This document shows, in pieces, positions 37,135-44,699 of a DNA stretch of 64,000 nucleotides. The translations under genes and the position numbers were made by a program. The notes beneath the pieces are model-generated. The model did no database searches, had not been told where the DNA came from, and saw only the letters and a list, made by a program, of their open reading frames with translations. This DNA comes from Winogradskyella alexanderae (GTDB lineage Bacteria; Bacteroidota; Bacteroidia; Flavobacteriales; Flavobacteriaceae). The DNA lies in NCBI RefSeq assembly GCF_020166335.1, contig NZ_JAIUJR010000009.1, positions 79,572 to 143,571 on the forward strand. Direction: 5' to 3'. Each line of letters begins with the position of its first letter. The first letter of the stretch is position 1.

Positions 37135-37172
37135 TGCAACTCATTTGTAACTCTCGTATAGCAAATTTGTAT
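37135..37172 (+). promoter_or_regulatory. Promoter repeat B upstream of phasin-like gene 37212
   Basis: The 18-base element of repeat A is repeated exactly at 37135-37152, again followed after 13 bases by TTTGTAT (37166-37172), 77 bases before the ATG. Confidence 0.55.
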
Positions 37173-37211
37173 CGAAATTAAAACTATAAAAAGACATAAA
37201 AAGAATAAATC

Positions 37212-38132
37212 ATGGCAACTACAACAAGAAAAACAGTAAAAAAAGCAATAAAAAAGGTTAATAAACCAAATGTTGCTAAAAAAGTAAATGAAAGTTTAAT
37301 CAGTGCATCAATGGCTGCTATTAATACAACTATTGATAATGGTGAAAAATGGCAAAAACTTGCTTCTAAATTAATTAAAAGATCAGAAAAAATTAGAGCA
37401 CAACAGATCAATATGATTTTTGATACTGCAGAAGCTGTAAAAGGGCAATTTATTACTGGAACTGAAAGAGTGAAAGAACTAGTTGGTTACGATGCGGAAT
37501 TAGTTGAAAAAGCTAAGGACTTCGCTATGAAGAATCCGGTAAGCAAGAAAGTTATCACTATTGTTGAAGATATTACGGAAACTGTATCTGAAAATCCAAT
37601 GGTTCAGAAAGCGGAAAAAGCTACTGAGGATTTAAAAAATATGGGTGTGACCAAATACAGAGAAATTAAAGAGGATGTTTTAGAACAAGCTTCAAAAATT
37701 GTAGATATGGCAGAGCATAAAATTGACGATGCTATAGAGGAGCTTAAAAAAGAAGCAAAAAAAGCAACACCTAAGAAAAAAGCTAAGGTTACAAAAGCCA
37801 AAGTTGCAAAGAAGGTAACTAAAACTGAAACAAAAGCTAAGAGTAAGCCTGCACCTAAAAGAAAAGTTACTACAAAAACAGCTATAACTGATGATTTAAA
37901 ATTAATCAACGGAATTGGGCCTAAAACAGTAGCTGTTTTCAATAAAAATGGAGTTGATTCTTTTGAAAAACTATCGAAGCTTAAAACGCCAGAAATTATA
38001 GAAATACTTGAAAAAGAAGGCGTGAGATTTACCAACACACAAGTTGAAATTTGGCAAAAGCAGGCACAAGTTGCCGTAAAAGAAGGTATTGAAGGATTAA
38101 CAAAATGGATCGAAAATTATAAAACCTCTTAA
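37212..38132 (+). CDS. Phasin-like protein with Lys-rich linker and helix-hairpin-helix tail
   Basis: A 306-residue chimera. Residues 1-175 are phasin-like helices (EKWQKLASKLIKRSEKIRAQQINMIFDTAEAVKGQF). Residues about 178-228 are a Lys/Ala/Pro-rich linker reminiscent of bacterial histone-like and PhaF tails. Residues 229-306 carry a helix-hairpin-helix fold (DDLKLINGIGPKTVAVFNKNGVDSFEKLSKL). It could bind lipid granules at one end and DNA at the other. Its promoter repeat matches the preceding gene's, and it is followed after 33 bases by the third phasin-like gene. Confidence 0.75.
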   Translation: MATTTRKTVKKAIKKVNKPNVAKKVNESLISASMAAINTTIDNGEKWQKLASKLIKRSEKIRAQQINMIFDTAEAVKGQFITGTERVKELVGYDAELVEKAKDFAMKNPVSKKVITIVEDITETVSENPMVQKAEKATEDLKNMGVTKYREIKEDVLEQASKIVDMAEHKIDDAIEELKKEAKKATPKKKAKVTKAKVAKKVTKTETKAKSKPAPKRKVTTKTAITDDLKLINGIGPKTVAVFNKNGVDSFEKLSKLKTPEIIEILEKEGVRFTNTQVEIWQKQAQVAVKEGIEGLTKWIENYKTS

Positions 38133-38165
38133 GTATTTATAAGAAGGCCATTAAAATAATATAAA

Positions 38166-38456
38166 ATGAGCAAGAGAAAAACCATGCTTGACACACCAAG
38201 GAAAATGGTAGTTAAAGCACTAGACAGAACAAAAAGCACTTTAAAATCTGCAAACGGTTATGCACTTAATACAACGGAAGAGGTTGTAACTGAAGGAATA
38301 CAATTTGTAGAGCAGTGGCAAAAAGTTGCTAACAAAGCGCTAAAAGGCGGTTTATCCATAGCAGCAAAGAACCAAGATATTGTTTTTGATGCCTTAACAG
38401 GAGTTAAAAAACATATGATCTTAAGTAAAAAGAGATTTAATAAACTTACTTCATAA
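38166..38456 (+). CDS. Small phasin-like protein C
   Basis: A 96-residue basic, helical protein. Its core (FVEQWQKVANKALKGGLSIAAKNQDIVFDALTGVKKH) aligns with the proteins at 36850 and 37212. It has no signal peptide or membrane helix. It is likely co-transcribed with 37212, and a hairpin terminator follows. Confidence 0.65.
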   Translation: MSKRKTMLDTPRKMVVKALDRTKSTLKSANGYALNTTEEVVTEGIQFVEQWQKVANKALKGGLSIAAKNQDIVFDALTGVKKHMILSKKRFNKLTS

Positions 38457-38494
38457 GCTAAAGCGGTTTATTTAAATTAACTTATAAATTTTTG

Positions 38495-38528
38495 AGCCAA
38501 GTTACCAGATTAGGTAGCTTGGCTTTTT
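38495..38528 (+). terminator. Terminator after the phasin-like genes
   Basis: A 12-bp stem with one G-T wobble (38495-38506 and 38513-38524) and a 6-nt loop, followed by a T run, closes the phasin-like transcription unit. Confidence 0.75.
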
Positions 38529-38587
38529 GCTTTTTACTTCATATTTTAACCCAACTCATTTCGTATTTTTAACTTAAATTAGAATTA

Positions 38588-39238
38588 ATGGCTAAGAAGA
38601 CTAAAATCACAGATTCAGATATTATTGATTTTTACATGGATTACGTGGTGAAGCATCACTGTAAACCAGAATCAATCGAAGATTTTGCGAAAAATTACAA
38701 ATTTGATGATGTGGTTTTTTACGAATATTTTACCTCATTTAGTGATTTGGAAAAAACCATTTACAATCTCCTTTTTGAAAATTCCCTAGCCTTACAAAAG
38801 CAAAATCCGGAATACATAAGTTACAGTAAAAAAGAAAAGTTATTGAGTTTGTATTTTACATTTTTTGAAAATTTGGGACTAAATGAAGACTTTGTGAAAC
38901 ATAATTTAAAGGGTCTAGAAAATCAACTTAAAGCACTTTCAACATTTTCATTACTTAAGACGAGTTTTACAACATTTATTGATGAACTCAATTTGGAAAC
39001 CATAAGCTTAAATGTCGATCTTATTGAGAACATTCAACAAAAAGCGATTAAAGAATCAGCTTGGATTCAATTTCTATTTATATTGAAATTTTGGTTAGAT
39101 GACACCTCTGAATCGCATGAAAAAACGGATATTCTTATTGAAAAATCTATAAACACAGGTATTGAATTAATCGATACTAAGTCGTTCTATAATATTATTG
39201 ACTTGGCAAAGTTTTTATATAAAGAAAAAGTACAATAG
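38588..39238 (+). CDS. TetR-family transcriptional regulator
   Basis: A 216-residue protein with an N-terminal TetR helix-turn-helix (residues 8-55: DSDIIDFYMDYVVKHHCKPESIEDFAKNYKF, VFYEYFTSFSDLEKTIYNLLF). A helical ligand-binding domain follows that I cannot place in a subfamily. TetR proteins are usually repressors that respond to a small ligand; an acyl-CoA or fatty acid would suit this context but is inference. It is followed by the ABC1 kinase gene whose start is 8 bases after its stop. Confidence 0.85.
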   Translation: MAKKTKITDSDIIDFYMDYVVKHHCKPESIEDFAKNYKFDDVVFYEYFTSFSDLEKTIYNLLFENSLALQKQNPEYISYSKKEKLLSLYFTFFENLGLNEDFVKHNLKGLENQLKALSTFSLLKTSFTTFIDELNLETISLNVDLIENIQQKAIKESAWIQFLFILKFWLDDTSESHEKTDILIEKSINTGIELIDTKSFYNIIDLAKFLYKEKVQ

Positions 39239-39245
39239 GAATACT

Positions 39246-40556
39246 ATGAAAACGTTGAAGAAAATACCTGTTTCAAAGATTCATCGTGCATCAAAACTTG
39301 TACAAACTGGAGCTAAAGTTGGCGTAAATTATCTCAAATATTATGGCGACAAAATTGTTAATTCTGAATTAGAGGCTAAAGAACGTCTTAACGAATCCAA
39401 TGCTTCTGATATTTATAATAGCCTATCAAACTTAAAAGGAAGTGCACTAAAATTAGCACAAATGCTCAGTATGGAGAAAAACTTTCTACCTCAAGCTTAT
39501 GTAGAGAAGTTCTCCTTGTCGCAATTTTCTGTGCCACCTTTATCAGCGCCAATGGTAATGAAAACCTTTAAAAAATCCTTCGGGAAATACCCGTATGAGA
39601 TATTTGACGAGTTCAATTCTAAGGCAATAAATGCTGCGAGTATTGGTCAAGTTCATAAAGCATATAAAGATGGAATGCAACTTGCTGTAAAAATTCAATA
39701 TCCTGGTGTCGCAGATAGTATATTATCAGATTTAGCTATGATTAAACCAATAGCTATGAAAATGTTTAATATTAAAGGCGAACATTCTGATGTGTATTTT
39801 AAGGAGGTGGAAGCTAAACTTTTAGAAGAAACCAATTATTTATTAGAAATTAAGCAAAGCCAGGAAGTCCTTTCGGCATGTAATCATATACCAAATATTA
39901 AATTTCCAAACTATTATTCAGACTTGTCGTCTGAGCAAATCATTACTATGGATTGGATGGAAGGTATTCACCTTTCAGAATTTACTAAGGTTAATGTTCA
40001 TCAAGATGTGGCGAACACCCTAGGTCAAGCATTATGGGATTTCTATTTATTCCAGATACATAAGTTGAAAAAAGTTCATGCAGATCCACATCCTGGAAAT
40101 TTCTTAGTATCAGCATCAGGACAACTTATCGTGCTTGATTTTGGTTGTATGAAAACAATTCCTGAAGCGTTTTATGCGCCTTATTTTGATTTGTTTGATA
40201 TTGATGTTTTAGAAAATCCAGACTTATTTCACGAGAAATTGTTGGAGCTGGAGATCTTAAGAGAAGAGGATGGCGAAGAAGAAACAGCATTTTTCACAAC
40301 AATGTTTCACGACGTTCTTAGCTTTTTTACACAACCATTCAGGGAAAAAACCTTTAACTTTTCAGATCCTGTATTCTTTGAAAAAACAGCAGCGATTGGA
40401 GAGCGCTATTTTAAAGATACACGAAGCAATAATATGAATTCCAATAGAGGATCTCGACATTTCATTTATATGAATAGAACTTTTTTTGGTCTTTTCAATC
40501 TCATGTTCGATTTAAAAGCTGAAAACATAGAAATAAGTAATTACAAAAATTTATAG
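39246..40556 (+). CDS. ABC1/UbiB-family atypical kinase-like protein
   Basis: A 436-residue protein from ATG 39246; an upstream in-frame start overlapping the TetR gene is less likely. The ABC1 family motifs are intact: KLAQMLSMEKNFLP (the N-terminal KxGQ-type extension), NAASIGQVHKAYKDG (Ala-rich loop), AVKIQYPGV (Lys), HADPHPGNFLV (HxDxxPxN) and LDFGCMK (DFG). UbiB-like ATPases handle isoprenoid lipids, and plant ABC1 kinases populate plastoglobule lipid droplets. It lies between TetR and the WS/DGAT operon, which suggests a lipid-granule role. Confidence 0.88.
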   Translation: MKTLKKIPVSKIHRASKLVQTGAKVGVNYLKYYGDKIVNSELEAKERLNESNASDIYNSLSNLKGSALKLAQMLSMEKNFLPQAYVEKFSLSQFSVPPLSAPMVMKTFKKSFGKYPYEIFDEFNSKAINAASIGQVHKAYKDGMQLAVKIQYPGVADSILSDLAMIKPIAMKMFNIKGEHSDVYFKEVEAKLLEETNYLLEIKQSQEVLSACNHIPNIKFPNYYSDLSSEQIITMDWMEGIHLSEFTKVNVHQDVANTLGQALWDFYLFQIHKLKKVHADPHPGNFLVSASGQLIVLDFGCMKTIPEAFYAPYFDLFDIDVLENPDLFHEKLLELEILREEDGEEETAFFTTMFHDVLSFFTQPFREKTFNFSDPVFFEKTAAIGERYFKDTRSNNMNSNRGSRHFIYMNRTFFGLFNLMFDLKAENIEISNYKNL

Positions 40557-40592
40557 CTTAAAAATAATCAGCTTATTCATATCGAATTAATT

Positions 40593-40610
40593 TACTATGC
40601 ACGCATAGTA
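40593..40610. promoter_or_regulatory. Perfect 18-bp palindrome, candidate TetR operator of the WS/DGAT operon
   Basis: TACTATGC, a 2-base centre and GCATAGTA form an 18-bp perfect palindrome 108-125 bases upstream of the WS/DGAT start. A TATCTTTA box, close to the Bacteroidota -7 element, lies 17 bases downstream (40627-40634), so the palindrome would overlap the -33 region, a typical repressor position. The TetR gene lies 1.4 kb upstream. Confidence 0.55.
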
Positions 40611-40717
40611 TTAAGGTTAAATTTCGTATCTTTAAATACGCGAAAAAACGGTTTTTATTCACAATTTTTTTAGATTGGCAGATCGTTTTGATTATAGTAT
40701 AAACACAACTAGAATTA

Positions 40718-42565
40718 ATGGCAAAAAAAATTGATTTAAAGGAAATTGTACAAGACGCATTTGGGGCTTCCATACAACAGGTTTCAGGTTATGATGCAGC
40801 GTTTTTATATGCAGAATCACCAACCAGCCCGATGCATGTTGCAACTTTGAACATTGTAGAAGGTTCCTTGGAATACGCTGACTTTAAAGAAATAATAATC
40901 TCTAAACTGCATTTAATCCCTAAGTTTAGACAACGCTTGTTAAGTGTGCCTTTAAATTTGGATTATCCGTACTGGGTAGATGATCCTAATTTTGATATCG
41001 ATTTACATTTAAACCGCATGAGGCTTCCAGATCCAGCTAATTGGCGAACTTTAAGATACCTTACATCCAAATTATTTAGCGCGCCTCTCGATCTAAGGCG
41101 TCCTTTATGGTCGGTACATTTTATTGAGGGATTGGACGAAATCGCACAAGTGCCAAAAGGCTCTGTAGCTATTTTTACCAAAGTACACCATGTGATGATA
41201 GATGGTAGCTCTGGAGTGGGTATTATGAGTGTATTATATGACAAAGATGGAAATGGTAAAGAAAAAAAACGTAATAAACCAAAATCCTTTAATCCAGAAC
41301 CTTTACCAGATGAACTTAGCTTATTACTAAAAAGTGGTATAGGATTCTTAAAGAACCCATTTAGAATTCCCAAAACTGTAGCTGAAACTGCCTATAGTTT
41401 TATAAAAAGTCAAGCCACAAAAAAATTAAGTATACAAAAAGAATTTAGCTCGGCTAAATTCCCTGTTCCCATAACTATCTTTAATGGCAATATATCTGCT
41501 AAACGAACTTGGGGAACTGCGCTTTTATCTTTTGACCGTGTTAATGCACTCAGAAAGACCATGGGCGGAAGCTTTAATGATATCATATTAGCCATTTGCT
41601 CTGGAGCAATTCGTCGCTATTTATTGGAGAAAGAAAAGTTACCCGTTCATCCTGTTGTGGCCAATGTACCAATTTCAATTAGATCAGAAAACGAAAGTAC
41701 TAAAATGAATAATCAGATTGCCAATATGATGATTCAGATTGCCACGCATATCGAAGATCCATTGGAACGGTTGGAATATATACAAGAACAAACCATGTTA
41801 GGAAAGTCCAGACATAATACTTTGGGCGCTAAAACACTATCTAAGATGGCAGATGTCGTGCCCTTTGGTCTTGCAAATTTAATCGCAGGTATTTACAGTA
41901 AATACAACATAAAGGATTTACATAGGCCTCCTTTTAATGTTACCATAACAAATGTACCTGGTCCGAGTAACCCACTATATTTAAATGGTCATAAAGTTGT
42001 TTCTATTTTTGGTTTAACACCTGTGGTAGATGGTTTTGGTTTAATTATTGCAGCCTTTAGCTATAATGGACAGGTAAGTATTACAACCACATCAGATTCT
42101 AAAACAATGCCAGATGCCGATTTGTTTTCAAGATATATTAGAGAATCTGCAAACGAATTAGAAGAATTAATTCAAAATTTACAAAAGGGCAGTTCTAAGG
42201 CAAAATCTTTCAATAAACAGGTGAAAAGTAAGAGTTCGCTTATGTTTGCAACCTTGAGGAAGTATTTGAAAGCAAATCCAAAACAGGTAAGGGCGCATAA
42301 GGGCATATATTATATAGAGGTTGGTTTAGGTGATACCTCAGAAGGTTGGGAAGTAGATTTACGAAAGATTCCTGCAGTAATTAAGAAAAAGAAAGACGTC
42401 AACCCTAAGTTATTGGTTGAAGTAGAAGATGAGAGTCTCTATGCCCTGTACAAAGGCAAGTTGCTTTTAGATGAATTGAAAATTCAAGGTCGAATTAAAC
42501 TAACAGGAAGTGAGACAAATAAAACGAAGTTCTTGAAATTACTTAACGCATTTTTAGATCGTTAG
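40718..42565 (+). CDS. Wax ester synthase / diacylglycerol acyltransferase (WS/DGAT) with SCP2-like extension
   Basis: A 615-residue acyltransferase. The active-site HHxxxDG is intact (H157-H158...D162-G163 in VHHVMIDGSSG), and the family motifs PVVANVPISIR-like and NVTITNVPGPSNPLYLNG are present. It uses acyl-CoA to esterify diacylglycerol or a fatty alcohol, making triacylglycerol or wax ester at the membrane. Usual length is 450-500. The extra C-terminus (from about residue 505) reads like an SCP2 sterol-carrier domain (VEDESLYALYKGKLLLDELKIQG), a lipid-binding fold. It is first in a five-gene operon. Confidence 0.9.
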   Translation: MAKKIDLKEIVQDAFGASIQQVSGYDAAFLYAESPTSPMHVATLNIVEGSLEYADFKEIIISKLHLIPKFRQRLLSVPLNLDYPYWVDDPNFDIDLHLNRMRLPDPANWRTLRYLTSKLFSAPLDLRRPLWSVHFIEGLDEIAQVPKGSVAIFTKVHHVMIDGSSGVGIMSVLYDKDGNGKEKKRNKPKSFNPEPLPDELSLLLKSGIGFLKNPFRIPKTVAETAYSFIKSQATKKLSIQKEFSSAKFPVPITIFNGNISAKRTWGTALLSFDRVNALRKTMGGSFNDIILAICSGAIRRYLLEKEKLPVHPVVANVPISIRSENESTKMNNQIANMMIQIATHIEDPLERLEYIQEQTMLGKSRHNTLGAKTLSKMADVVPFGLANLIAGIYSKYNIKDLHRPPFNVTITNVPGPSNPLYLNGHKVVSIFGLTPVVDGFGLIIAAFSYNGQVSITTTSDSKTMPDADLFSRYIRESANELEELIQNLQKGSSKAKSFNKQVKSKSSLMFATLRKYLKANPKQVRAHKGIYYIEVGLGDTSEGWEVDLRKIPAVIKKKKDVNPKLLVEVEDESLYALYKGKLLLDELKIQGRIKLTGSETNKTKFLKLLNAFLDR

Positions 42566-42568
42566 TCA

Positions 42569-43498
42569 ATGTATTACAATACAAATATTTTAAAATCTAC
42601 TGATGGCGAATCTATTTGTTATTACAGATGGCAAGCTAATCCAGATGTGCCGTTTAAGGGAATAGTTCAAATTGCTCATGGGCTGGGCGAACATGCAGGA
42701 AGGTATAATCATATTGCACATCTATTGCAAGAAGAAGGCTATTCTGTTTATGCCAATGATCATCGTGCTCATGGGAAGACCGCCGAAATAAAGCGTCTTT
42801 TCGGCTACTATGATGGTAAAGAGTATTTTGATGATTGTATTGCAGATATGTATGCCTTAACCAATCTTATGAGGGCGGAGAACCCTAATTCTAAGTTCAT
42901 CTTGTTCGGTCATAGTATGGGTTCATTATTAAGTAGAAAATATGTCATAAAATATGGTAAAGAACTAGATGCTTTGATATTATCTGGTACAGCCAGCTTT
43001 ATTAAAGTTTTGGGTACCATTGGGTTGGTAACGGCGTCAACCGTAAAAACATTTAAAGGACGAGAGCGAGGTAATGCTTTTTTGAAGGATTTTTTCTTCG
43101 GTGAATTCAATAAAAAGTTCAAGCCCAATAGAACAAAATTGGATTGGATTAGTACAGATGAAGCGCAGGTAGATCTGTTTGAAAAAGATCCTTACCGGAC
43201 AGAGGATTTTTCTTTAGGTGTATTTTTGGATATTATCAAAAATTCTAAGAAAGTAAATTCACCCGAGGCTTTTAAGGCTACTCCAAAAGAGTTGCCAATT
43301 TTAATGTTTTCTGGCGATAAAGATCCTGTCGGAGAAATGGGCAAAGGGGTAACACGTGTAGCCAAGCAATATGAGAAATACGGAATTAGTGATTTTACGT
43401 TCAAATTGTACAAAGGAGGACGGCATGAAATGCTTAATGAAATTAATGCTGAAGCTGTAGAGCAAGAAATAATAAGTTGGCTAAATCAGCGCATATAA
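42569..43498 (+). CDS. Alpha/beta hydrolase, monoacylglycerol lipase-like
   Basis: A 309-residue alpha/beta hydrolase of the S33/monoglyceride lipase type: HGLGEHAGRYNHIAHLL (oxyanion side), the YANDHRAHGKT strand, nucleophile elbow FGHSMGSLLSR, an Asp in MFSGDKDPVG and a catalytic His in GGRHEMLNE. It probably releases fatty acid from monoacyl- or diacylglycerol and so could mobilise stored lipid. It begins 3 bases after the acyltransferase stop, so it is co-translated. Intact triad. Confidence 0.88.
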   Translation: MYYNTNILKSTDGESICYYRWQANPDVPFKGIVQIAHGLGEHAGRYNHIAHLLQEEGYSVYANDHRAHGKTAEIKRLFGYYDGKEYFDDCIADMYALTNLMRAENPNSKFILFGHSMGSLLSRKYVIKYGKELDALILSGTASFIKVLGTIGLVTASTVKTFKGRERGNAFLKDFFFGEFNKKFKPNRTKLDWISTDEAQVDLFEKDPYRTEDFSLGVFLDIIKNSKKVNSPEAFKATPKELPILMFSGDKDPVGEMGKGVTRVAKQYEKYGISDFTFKLYKGGRHEMLNEINAEAVEQEIISWLNQRI

Positions 43499-43511
43499 GT
43501 TTATAACAACT

Positions 43512-44696
43512 ATGGAACAGACCCAAGTTTTATACAGAATTTTTACCCGTTTGGTAACAGCTTTAGGTGTTTTAAATGGTTTGTCATTAAATAAAGCGAA
43601 AGAATTAACCATCAAACACTTTAAAGGGCACCTTTATGAAGAGGATATTAAAGCACTAATAAATAGCATAGATACAGATGAACATGAAGATATTGAGGAA
43701 TTATTTGACGAAACGATTTTAATCTGTGATGAATTAGGTGCTAGTAGAGATTACCTAACCTTGGTCAAAGTCATAGAACGTGTTGCCAAAGCAATTTCCG
43801 AAGGTCATGATCCTGAGGAATATAAATACACAAACTCAATAGTTGAACGATTCAAAAAGGACATCCATATAATTAACAAGAAAATTCCATTGCCACCACT
43901 GTTTAATATGGTCATGGAAAGTCGTTCATTGATAGAATGGTCTTCTATTTATGCATTGTATCCTTTTATTCCAAAACGAATTAAGGGCGATGGAAGACCT
44001 GTATTATTAGTACCACCGTATTTAGGGGATGATTTCTCTACGTCCTTTGTTAGAAAGTATTTAAAGTCTCTTGGTTTCACTACCTATAAGTGGCAATTGG
44101 GCTTTAATATGGTAAAATCCCATTACATCCCAAGGCTAGAAGAAAAATTGGCTGATATTTACGAGGAACATCAACAAAAAGTTAGCATCGTTGGTTGGAG
44201 TGGTGGAGGCATTTTCGCTAAAATAATGGCGAATAGACATCCAGACCAAATAGAACAAATTATCACAATCGGTTCTCCAGTTTGGGGCGTTATGGATATG
44301 AAGACACCTGTATATGGCGTATTAGAATTTTTTAGAGGAAAATCTCTAAAAGAACGCAATGAACGCTTTTTAGCTGAGCTAGAACCAGTTCCACAATTAC
44401 CTGTAACCTGTATTTATACCAAAACCGATGGCTTAATACCATGGAAGCATTGCATGGAAGCTGCAACACTTAGAAAGGACATAAAAAATATTGAAGTTTT
44501 TGGTAGTCACTCTGGTTTGGGTGCAAATGTAAGTGTACTATTAGTTACTGCAAACATGTTAAGCGCCAACATTCAAGGAAAAAAAATAAGAGATGTAGGC
44601 TCAAATATAGAACGCTATTTATATCCTAATTTTTGGAAAAAAGCACGTAGGGTGTTTAAAGCAAAAAGAGCGTTAGCTCAAGCGGCAAAACAATAA
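43512..44696 (+). CDS. Alpha/beta hydrolase of lipase/esterase type
   Basis: A 394-residue protein. An N-terminal helical part (1-130) precedes an alpha/beta hydrolase core with RPVLLVPPYLGDD, nucleophile elbow IVGWSGGGIFAK (Ser), Asp in YTKTDGLIPW and His in FGSHSGLGAN. PHA synthases share this layout but use Cys in the elbow; the Ser here argues for a lipase or acyl-ester hydrolase. It lies between the first lipase and the big acyltransferase gene (13 and 3 bases), supporting a role in acylglycerol turnover. Confidence 0.82.
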   Translation: MEQTQVLYRIFTRLVTALGVLNGLSLNKAKELTIKHFKGHLYEEDIKALINSIDTDEHEDIEELFDETILICDELGASRDYLTLVKVIERVAKAISEGHDPEEYKYTNSIVERFKKDIHIINKKIPLPPLFNMVMESRSLIEWSSIYALYPFIPKRIKGDGRPVLLVPPYLGDDFSTSFVRKYLKSLGFTTYKWQLGFNMVKSHYIPRLEEKLADIYEEHQQKVSIVGWSGGGIFAKIMANRHPDQIEQIITIGSPVWGVMDMKTPVYGVLEFFRGKSLKERNERFLAELEPVPQLPVTCIYTKTDGLIPWKHCMEAATLRKDIKNIEVFGSHSGLGANVSVLLVTANMLSANIQGKKIRDVGSNIERYLYPNFWKKARRVFKAKRALAQAAKQ

Positions 44697-44699
44697 GCA

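Noticed and set aside
43512..44696. Possible PHA synthase (PhaC), which would make the phasin-like cluster a polyhydroxyalkanoate system
   Set aside because: The nucleophile elbow is GWSGG with Ser, whereas PHA synthases use Cys. No thiolase or acetoacetyl-CoA reductase is nearby, while triacylglycerol enzymes are.
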